NCBI GenBank assembly: GCA_963815295.1
Contig: CAWFFZ010000008.1
Span: 248,001 to 312,000 of the forward strand
Length of the DNA: 64,000 nt
DNA from: JACDHG01 sp963815295
GTDB taxonomy: Bacteria > Actinomycetota > Actinomycetes > Propionibacteriales > Nocardioidaceae
Direction of reading: 5' to 3'
Numbering within the stretch: position 1 is the stretch's first letter; every line of letters starts with the position of its first letter. Positions 59,485-64,000 of the stretch are shown here, piece by piece. Both the position numbers and the translations under genes were made by a program. The notes beneath the pieces were generated by a model, which saw only the letters and a list, made by a program, of their open reading frames with translations, was not told the origin of the DNA and ran no database searches.

Positions 59485-59594
59485 AGCGGGATCTCGTTTC
59501 TTGGATTGACGCCCGCGGCGCGGTGATCGCGCGGGGCGTGCTCAAGGGCAGTCTATCGGTCTCAGCAGGTAGCAATGTCGCTACGCTTCGTCGC

Positions 59595-60332
59595 ATGACT
59601 GACGATGCGCCGCAGACCGCGTCCGCCGACGCCGGCGGGCCCGTCGCCAAGGAGCTCAATCCGGCGTACGACGACCCCGCTTATCGGGTCGCAGTCATCG
59701 ACCTGCTGGGCGGTCTTGCGTACTCCGAGCTGAGCGCGTTCGAGCGAATGGCCGAGGACGCCGGCAGCGCCCCGACGCTGGAGGACAAGGTGGCGCTGGC
59801 GTCGATGGCCGCCGGCGAGTTCCGCCACCTCGAAGACCTGATCGCGCACCTCCGGCTGCTCGACGCCGACCCGTACGAGGCGATGGAGCCGTTCCACGCC
59901 CCCGTTGATGCGTTTCACGCTCACACGAGGCCGTCGAACTGGCTCGAGAGTCTGATCAAGGCGTACGTCGGCGACGGCCTCGCCGCGGACTTCTACCGTG
60001 AGATCGCCGCCTACGTCGATGCGTCGACCCGCGAGCTGATCATCGCGACGCTGGAGGACACCGGGCGTTCGGAGTTCGTCGTCGACCGGGTCCGCAAGGC
60101 GATCGAGGCAGACCCCAAAGTGGCCGGGCGACTGGCCCTGTGGGGGCGCCGGCTGATGGGCGAGGCGCTGTCGCAGGCGCAGCGGGTGGCTGCCGAACGC
60201 GACGCGCTCACCGCACTTCTGGTCGGGGGTGTCGACCGGCCCGGCATGGACCTGGCGGCCATCGGGCGGATGTTTGCCCGCCTCAGTGAGACCCACACCG
60301 CGCGGATGAGCGCCCTCGGCCTCCAAGCCTGA
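59595..60332 (+). CDS. Ferritin-like-fold protein
   Basis: 245 residues, mostly helical, with ferritin-like Glu/His positions: GGLAYSELSAFERMAEDAG (about 37-55), MAAGEFRHLEDLIAHL (about 75-90), GDGLAADFYREIA (about 126) and a late HTARMSALG. It is distantly like MiaE-type tRNA hydroxylases, but in actinobacteria the role is unknown. ATG at 59595 is 7 nt after TACGCT (59582-59587). It is next to rhlE, divergent from it. Confidence 0.8.
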   Translation: MTDDAPQTASADAGGPVAKELNPAYDDPAYRVAVIDLLGGLAYSELSAFERMAEDAGSAPTLEDKVALASMAAGEFRHLEDLIAHLRLLDADPYEAMEPFHAPVDAFHAHTRPSNWLESLIKAYVGDGLAADFYREIAAYVDASTRELIIATLEDTGRSEFVVDRVRKAIEADPKVAGRLALWGRRLMGEALSQAQRVAAERDALTALLVGGVDRPGMDLAAIGRMFARLSETHTARMSALGLQA

Positions 60333-60349
60333 CCGCTCCGCTAAACCAA

Positions 60350-60378
60350 TTGCACCCAAGGGCTGTCGTCCCTACGGT
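60350..60378 (+). promoter_or_regulatory. Promoter of the Erm-like gene, WhiB7-like
   Basis: TTGCAC (60350-60355), exact 17-bp spacer, TACGGT (60373-60378). An AT-rich block AAACCAAT (60343-60350) lies immediately before the -35. WhiB7-dependent promoters carry an AT-rich element at that spot, and mycobacterial erm(37) belongs to the WhiB7 regulon; a WhiB7 link here is inferred. The ATG of a short leader ORF begins 7 nt after the -10. Confidence 0.6.
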
Positions 60379-60385
60379 CGTGGGC

Positions 60386-60499
60386 ATGTCAATCTGCCTG
60401 GTGATGGTCCGCCGTGTCCGGGCGCGCCCGCAATCGCGCGCGACCGGAGCGTCGTTCTCGATCGCCGCAGGCGCGCTGGGGTTGGCACTGCCTGGTTGA
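60386..60499 (+). CDS. Candidate 37-residue leader peptide of the Erm-like gene
   Basis: ATG at 60386 lies exactly 7 nt after the -10 hexamer, so a leaderless message would begin translation here, not at the erm start. The ORF ends with TGA at 60497-60499. Residues 8-14 read V-R-R-V-R-A-R, which includes Arg-X-Arg motifs known to stall macrolide-bound ribosomes. The codons for this stretch overlap the erm GTG (60414) in another frame. It could serve in translational attenuation, or be a chance frame; no experimental support. Confidence 0.45.
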   Translation: MSICLVMVRRVRARPQSRATGASFSIAAGALGLALPG

Positions 60500-60992
60500 G
60501 CCATGGCCTGGTCGCGTCGTAGACGCCGCCGGTGTCCGACCCGGTGACCTCGTCGTCGACCTAGGTGCGGGCGATGGGGCGCTGACTGGCTTGCTGGTCG
60601 CCGCAGGTGCACGCGTGATCGCAGTGGAGCGTCACCCTGCACGGCTCGAGACTCTTCGCGCTCGGTTTGTCGGGGTGAATGCGGTCACGGTCGTGGGAGC
60701 CGACGTCACTCGGCTGCGCTGGCCACGAGCTCCGTTTCGAGTCGTCGCGAATCCACCGTACGACGCGACGACCGCCCTCCTGCGCCAGCTCCTCTCTCCA
60801 CATCTGCAGCTTCTCAGCGCCGATCTGGTGCTCCAGCGACGTGTCGTGCGCCAGGTGGTGGACGGCGAGACCAGGTTGTCGCGTCGGCACAGCCAGCGGT
60901 TCGAGCTCCAGCGCGGATTGACTGTCCCGCGGAGGGCATTCCGCCCGCCACCAGCAGTCGACTCGGCAGTGCTCCAGATCCGGTTGCGCTGA
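60414..60992 (+). CDS. erm: Erm(37)-like 23S rRNA adenine-N6 methyltransferase
   Basis: 192 residues. A basic N-terminal tail leads into RWGWHCLVEPWPGRVVDAAG, matching the unusual Erm(37) form instead of the common GQNFL. SAM motif VVDLGAGDGALT (about 45-56), VIAVERHPARLETLRARF, catalytic NPPY in VVANPPYDAT (about 110) and PRRAFRPPPAVDSAVL at the end. Like Erm(37), it is short and lacks the C-terminal domain. Expected to methylate around A2058 and lower macrolide/lincosamide binding. GTG at 60414; no good ribosome site. Confidence 0.85.
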   Translation: MSGRARNRARPERRSRSPQARWGWHCLVEPWPGRVVDAAGVRPGDLVVDLGAGDGALTGLLVAAGARVIAVERHPARLETLRARFVGVNAVTVVGADVTRLRWPRAPFRVVANPPYDATTALLRQLLSPHLQLLSADLVLQRRVVRQVVDGETRLSRRHSQRFELQRGLTVPRRAFRPPPAVDSAVLQIRLR

Positions 60993-61030
60993 CGGGCGTG
61001 TCTTGGCCCAGTCCGGGGCGGACGCCCGCC

Positions 61031-61699
61031 TCAGACCGAGGGAGGTGCCTGGTTGTAGGTCGACGCGCGCGGCTGCCCCGACAGGGCGGCGATGGCATCC
61101 ATGATCTCGTCGGTGGCTTGGCGGCGCGCCAGCGCTGGCGTCGACGGCATACGCGCTGCGTCGAACCTCAGCGGAGCACCGAACCGCACCGTGATCCGGT
61201 GCATGTGCAGCCGCCGCGAGCCCACCGGTTGGATCTTCTCGGTGCCGATGAGCGCGACGGGTACGACGAGGACGTCTGCCGTGAGGGCCAGCCAGCCGAC
61301 GCCGGTGCGGCCACGGTAGAGCCGGCCGTCGCGCGAGCGCGTCCCTTCGGGGTAGATGCCAAAGGCGTCGCCGCGTCCGAGCACCGTCAAGGCGGCATCG
61401 AGCGAAGCCTGGGCAGCGCGGTTGTCGCCACGCTCGATGGGAATGGACCCGATGGCGTTGAACCAGGTCCGGGTTGCGAAGCCCTTCAGGCCGGTGCCGG
61501 TGAAGTACTCGACCTTGGCGAGGAAGATGACCGGGCGCGGCGCGACGACTGGGATCACCACGCTGTCGATGAACGACAAGTGGTTGCTCGCGATGATGAC
61601 CGCACCATGTTTCGGCACGTGATGGCGCCCCTCGACCTTAGGGCGAAACACCGCCCGGGCAACGGGGGCGACGACGCCGCGCATCGCCCTGTACAGCAT
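61031..61699 (-). CDS. PlsC-like 1-acylglycerol-3-phosphate acyltransferase
   Basis: A 222-residue acyltransferase: catalytic NHLSFIDSV (HxxxxD, about 39-47), GSIPIERGDNRAAQ (about 83), YPEGTRSRDG (about 114-123) and VPVALIGTE. A hydrophobic N-terminal segment fits peripheral membrane binding. It adds an acyl chain to lysophosphatidate or a similar lipid. Starts 17 nt after the DUF3107 gene on the same strand. Confidence 0.9.
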   Translation of the reverse strand: MLYRAMRGVVAPVARAVFRPKVEGRHHVPKHGAVIIASNHLSFIDSVVIPVVAPRPVIFLAKVEYFTGTGLKGFATRTWFNAIGSIPIERGDNRAAQASLDAALTVLGRGDAFGIYPEGTRSRDGRLYRGRTGVGWLALTADVLVVPVALIGTEKIQPVGSRRLHMHRITVRFGAPLRFDAARMPSTPALARRQATDEIMDAIAALSGQPRASTYNQAPPSV

Positions 61700-61716
61700 C
61701 CCCGCTCCGGCGTACG

Positions 61717-61944
61717 TCAGGCGGCGCCGAAGCCGACGCGCCGTCCCTGCTCGCCGGCGATGTCGACATAGGCGAGCTTGTCGATCGGAACGTAGATAGT
61801 GCGGCCCTTCTCGTCGTTCAGGACGAGGAGGCGGTTCTCGGACGTGAGCGCGTCGGTGATCGCCTTCTGCATGTCCTCGGGCGACTCGTTGGAGTCGAAC
61901 GTCAGCTCACGGCTGGCGTGGGTGACGCCGATCTTGACCTCCAC
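61717..61944 (-). CDS. DUF3107 small protein
   Basis: A 75-residue protein: EVKIGVTHASRELTFDSNES at the start and KGRTIYVPIDKLAYVDIAGE at the end, as in the actinobacterial DUF3107 family (Rv3208A/TB9.4). Preceded by a GAGGACTCCCC-type ribosome site. Function unknown. It lies just downstream of the TetR gene, as in mycobacteria. Confidence 0.9.
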   Translation of the reverse strand: MEVKIGVTHASRELTFDSNESPEDMQKAITDALTSENRLLVLNDEKGRTIYVPIDKLAYVDIAGEQGRRVGFGAA

Positions 61945-62000
61945 AGGGGAGTCCTCTCAGTTCGATGGGCTTGCTGGCCGGATGGTCGGGATCCGGGCCC

Positions 62001-62624
62001 TTACTCGTGTCGCGGGAAACCCCGGATGCCTCGCCAGGCGAGGCTGGCGATGAGCTCCGTCGCGTCCTTCTGTTTGAGGGTCGTGTCGGGCATGCTCAGC
62101 CAGAACCGCGCTGAGACCTGGCTCATTCCTACCAAGGCCACCGCGAGCAGCCGGGAGACCTCGGGTGGGAAGCCGGTGTCGTCGGCGATGACCTCCGCGC
62201 ATGCGTCGGCACACTGGAGTGTGACGCGCTCGACGCGTTCGCGGACGGCTGGCTCGCTCGTCAGGTCGGACTCGAACACGAGTCGGAAAGCGCCCTTGGC
62301 GTCGGCGACGTACGCGTAGAACGCCTCGGTGGTGGCCGCGACCCGCTCCTTGTTGTCCTGGGTGCTGGCGAGGGCCTCGCGGACCTCGGCGACGACCTGG
62401 TCGCAGGCGGAGTCGAGCAGCGCGAGGTAGAGCTCGAGCTTGCCGGGGAAGTGCTGGTAGAGCACCGGTTTGGAAACGCCGGCCGCTTCGGCGATGTCGT
62501 CCATCGCTGCCGCGTGGTATCCCTGTGCGACGAAGACGTCGAGCGCCGACTCCAGCAGCTGGGCGCGGCGTGCACTGCGGGGCAGTCGGCTGGTGCGACG
62601 TCGATCTTCGACAGGGGAGGTCAC
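62001..62624 (-). CDS. TetR-family regulator (Rv3208 type)
   Basis: 207 residues. The N-terminal helix-turn-helix RRAQLLESALDVFVAQGYHA to AGVSKPVLYQHFPGKLELYL is typical. The C-terminal ligand domain (about 95-205) ends WRGIRGFPRHE. GTG at 62624 is 7 nt after TAGGAT (62637-62632); the upstream ATG at 62633 falls inside that hexamer, so I choose the GTG. Equivalent by order to Rv3208, next to DUF3107. Ligand and targets unknown. Confidence 0.88.
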   Translation of the reverse strand: MTSPVEDRRRTSRLPRSARRAQLLESALDVFVAQGYHAAAMDDIAEAAGVSKPVLYQHFPGKLELYLALLDSACDQVVAEVREALASTQDNKERVAATTEAFYAYVADAKGAFRLVFESDLTSEPAVRERVERVTLQCADACAEVIADDTGFPPEVSRLLAVALVGMSQVSARFWLSMPDTTLKQKDATELIASLAWRGIRGFPRHE

Positions 62625-62699
62625 CCGCGGCATCCTACCGTCGAGGCGCTGTCGGACCGGACGTCGACGGCGAGGCCAGGGGGTCGCGGCGCTGCGCGC

Positions 62700-63599
62700 T
62701 TAGGGGAGGGGTGCGGCCGTGTCGTCGAGATCGGCCAGGAGGTCGCCGTGCTCGTCGATGCGGGCGAGTACGTCGGCGGGCAGGAACACCAGGTCCGCTG
62801 CGCTGGTGGCGGCGTCCACTTCGTCCCATGTGAGCGGTGTCGAAACGGTGGGTCGGGCGACGCCACGCAACGAGTAGGGGGCGATGGTGGTCTTGGCGGC
62901 GTTGTTCTGACTCCAGTCGATGAAGACCTTGCCCTTGCGCTGCTTCTTCTCCATGGCCGAGACGACGAGGTCGGGCAGGGCAGCGGCGAGCTGATCGGCG
63001 AGCTGTTTGGCGTAACCCGACGTGCGGCGCGAGGTGGTCGGCTCGATCGGGACGTACAGCTGGGCGCCCTTGTTGCCCGACGTCTTCGGGTATGCCGTCA
63101 GGCCGTCGGCCTCGAGCAGCTGCTTGAGGGCGCCGGCGACGTCGCAGCAGTCGATGATGTCAGCGGGGGCACCCGGGTCGAGGTCGAAGACGACGAGGTC
63201 GGAGTCCTGCGGGCCGCCTCGGGGGCCGACCTTCCATTGCGGGACGTGCAGCTCGAGCGCGGCGAGGTTGGCCAGCCATACCAGGGTGGGCAGGTCATCG
63301 GCGACGACGTACTCCACGCCGTCGTCACCGTGCTCGGCCATGAAGACGGTGCGGACCCAGTCGGGTGTGCCGCGAGGCGTGTTCTTCTCGAAGAAAGATG
63401 CGCTGCCGGTGCCGTCGGGCCAGCGCTTGCGGGTGAGCAGCCGGTCGGCGAGGTGCGGGAGCAGGGCGTCGGCGACGTGCACGTAGTAGTCGATGATCTC
63501 GCCCTTGGTGAACCCGGTCTCGGGGTAGAGCACCTTGTCGAGGTTGCTGAGCTGGAGCGTGCGGCCGTCGACGTCGACGGGGGTCTTGGCGCTGGCCAT
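62700..63599 (-). CDS. LigD-type polymerase/primase domain protein (stand-alone)
   Basis: 299 residues covering the LigD polymerase domain only: LDKVLYPETGFTKGEIIDYY (about 20-39), catalytic acids in DLVVFDLDPG (about 132-141), KTSGNKGAQLYVPI (about 172) and KVFIDWSQNNAAKTTIAPYS (about 225-244). It extends DNA ends in non-homologous end joining. No ligase, phosphoesterase or Ku gene is present here. ATG at 63599 lies 6 nt after TAGGCT. Divergent from moeB. Confidence 0.9.
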   Translation of the reverse strand: MASAKTPVDVDGRTLQLSNLDKVLYPETGFTKGEIIDYYVHVADALLPHLADRLLTRKRWPDGTGSASFFEKNTPRGTPDWVRTVFMAEHGDDGVEYVVADDLPTLVWLANLAALELHVPQWKVGPRGGPQDSDLVVFDLDPGAPADIIDCCDVAGALKQLLEADGLTAYPKTSGNKGAQLYVPIEPTTSRRTSGYAKQLADQLAAALPDLVVSAMEKKQRKGKVFIDWSQNNAAKTTIAPYSLRGVARPTVSTPLTWDEVDAATSAADLVFLPADVLARIDEHGDLLADLDDTAAPLP

Positions 63600-63632
63600 T
63601 GGCCCAGCCTAGGTTCTGGTCCCGGCTTCGGC

Positions 63633-63684
63633 TCGTTGCGTCCGTAGGCGCGGTCGCTATGGCGCTCGGTTGTACGGACGTTGG
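63633..63684. repeat. Dispersed inverted-repeat element, copy B
   Basis: About 52 bp resembling the element at 57890: it starts CGTTGCGTCCGT, shares GGTCGCTA and ends with TACGGACG. It lies in the 240-bp gap between divergent ligD and moeB, so it is not simply a terminator. Confidence 0.65.
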
Positions 63685-63767
63685 GAGTCGCCGTAGGTGT
63701 GGGCTGTCCAGCTGGCGGGATGCGCATCCGGCCCAGCGGGGCGCCTTCGGGGAACATGGAGGTGGCT

Positions 63768-63786
63768 CATCGGGTTGTAACCGATG
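63768..63786. promoter_or_regulatory. Imperfect palindrome upstream of moeB
   Basis: CATCGGgTTgTAACCGATG: seven of nine base pairs match around the centre, about 55 nt before the moeB start. A possible operator or 5'-UTR hairpin; no regulator is assigned. Confidence 0.35.
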
Positions 63787-63841
63787 ACGGCCCATCCCCG
63801 GATGCCAGCCGTCCTGCCCTTATGCCTGACGAGGAGAGACC

Positions 63842-64000
63842 GTGTCGCTGCCCCCGCTCGTGGAGCCTGCTGCCGAACTCACCATCGACGAGGTACGTCG
63901 ATACAGCCGCCACCTGATCATCCCCGACGTCGGAATGACCGGCCAGAAGCGACTCAAGAACGCCCGGGTCCTCGTCATCGGCGCGGGCGGCCTCGGCAGC
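63842..64000 (+). CDS. moeB: MoeB/ThiF-family adenylyltransferase (partial, 5' end)
   Basis: Only the first 53 residues fall in the window. TIDEVRRYSRHLIIPDVGMT and GQKRLKNARVLVIGAGGLGS are the classical MoeB/ThiF opening, with the glycine-rich ATP loop. GTG at 63842 follows GAGGAGAGACC. It activates the C-terminus of a sulfur-carrier protein for molybdopterin or thiamine-type synthesis. The position near TetR/DUF3107 matches Rv3206c (moeB1). Confidence 0.9.
   Translation, partial: MSLPPLVEPAAELTIDEVRRYSRHLIIPDVGMTGQKRLKNARVLVIGAGGLGS

Overview
High-GC actinobacterial chromosome. Mycothiol biosynthesis (mshB), the succinylase lysine/DAP branch, DUF3117 and DUF3107 proteins, PaaX, a DivIVA-like protein, a 13E12-type (DUF222/HNH) gene and many GTG starts all fit Actinomycetota. 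Gene content and order fit a member of the Nocardioidaceae/Propionibacteriales best, but this is an inference from gene order and not a database result. No rRNA, tRNA, CRISPR array or intact transposon was seen.

Layout. (1) 1-14 kb: an ECF sigma factor with its membrane partner, a Nudix-phosphotransferase fusion, mshB, a VanW-type wall protein, ferredoxin fdxA, dapC, dapD/dapE, a LOG protein, a folP2-like gene, a DivIVA-like protein, tag and a secreted M14 peptidase. Much of this parallels the Rv1170-Rv1210 region of M. tuberculosis. (2) 14-21.5 kb: TetR regulator, MscS-like channel, a PaaX/enoyl-CoA hydratase/L,D-transpeptidase operon, DUF3117, pepA and a fatty-acid desaturase. (3) 21.5-23.4 kb: a repeat-rich scar and a multiply frameshifted DUF222/HNH gene. 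(4) 23.4-32 kb: an envelope-stress module (O-methyltransferase, sigE, an RseA-RseB fusion, htrA, tatB, mrp, DUF1003, PRC/MgtE-N/CBS, PhzF) ordered like Rv1220c-Rv1232c.

(5) 32-41 kb: a group 1h (high-affinity, atmospheric-H2 type) [NiFe]-hydrogenase island: hypA-hypB, a TTGACA promoter, then hhyS-hhyL-NifU/Rieske-like-DUF5947-DUF6084-unknown-DUF6893-protease-hypC. Most junctions are 4-nt overlaps. HypD, HypE and HypF are not in the window. (6) 41-46.7 kb: two tandem 886-residue cyclase/ATPase/TPR regulators running convergently into hypC. (7) 46.7-51 kb: a DMT exporter and a CitE-like lyase/acyl-CoA dehydrogenase/MaoC catabolic group. (8) 51-57 kb: assorted housekeeping genes. (9) 57-64 kb: L,D-transpeptidase, RhlE helicase, ferritin-like protein, an Erm(37)-like rRNA methylase with a candidate leader peptide, acyltransferase, DUF3107, TetR, a stand-alone LigD polymerase and the start of moeB, related in order to Rv3206c-Rv3213c.

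Overall signals: at least 18 start codons (one of them a proposed leader ORF) lie exactly 7 nt after a TANNNT-like -10 hexamer with no usable Shine-Dalgarno, so leaderless transcription looks common. The most distinctive loci are the Erm(37)-like gene with its overlapping leader ORF, the hydrogenase accessory cassette, and an inverted tandem array of 22-bp repeats between two convergent genes.
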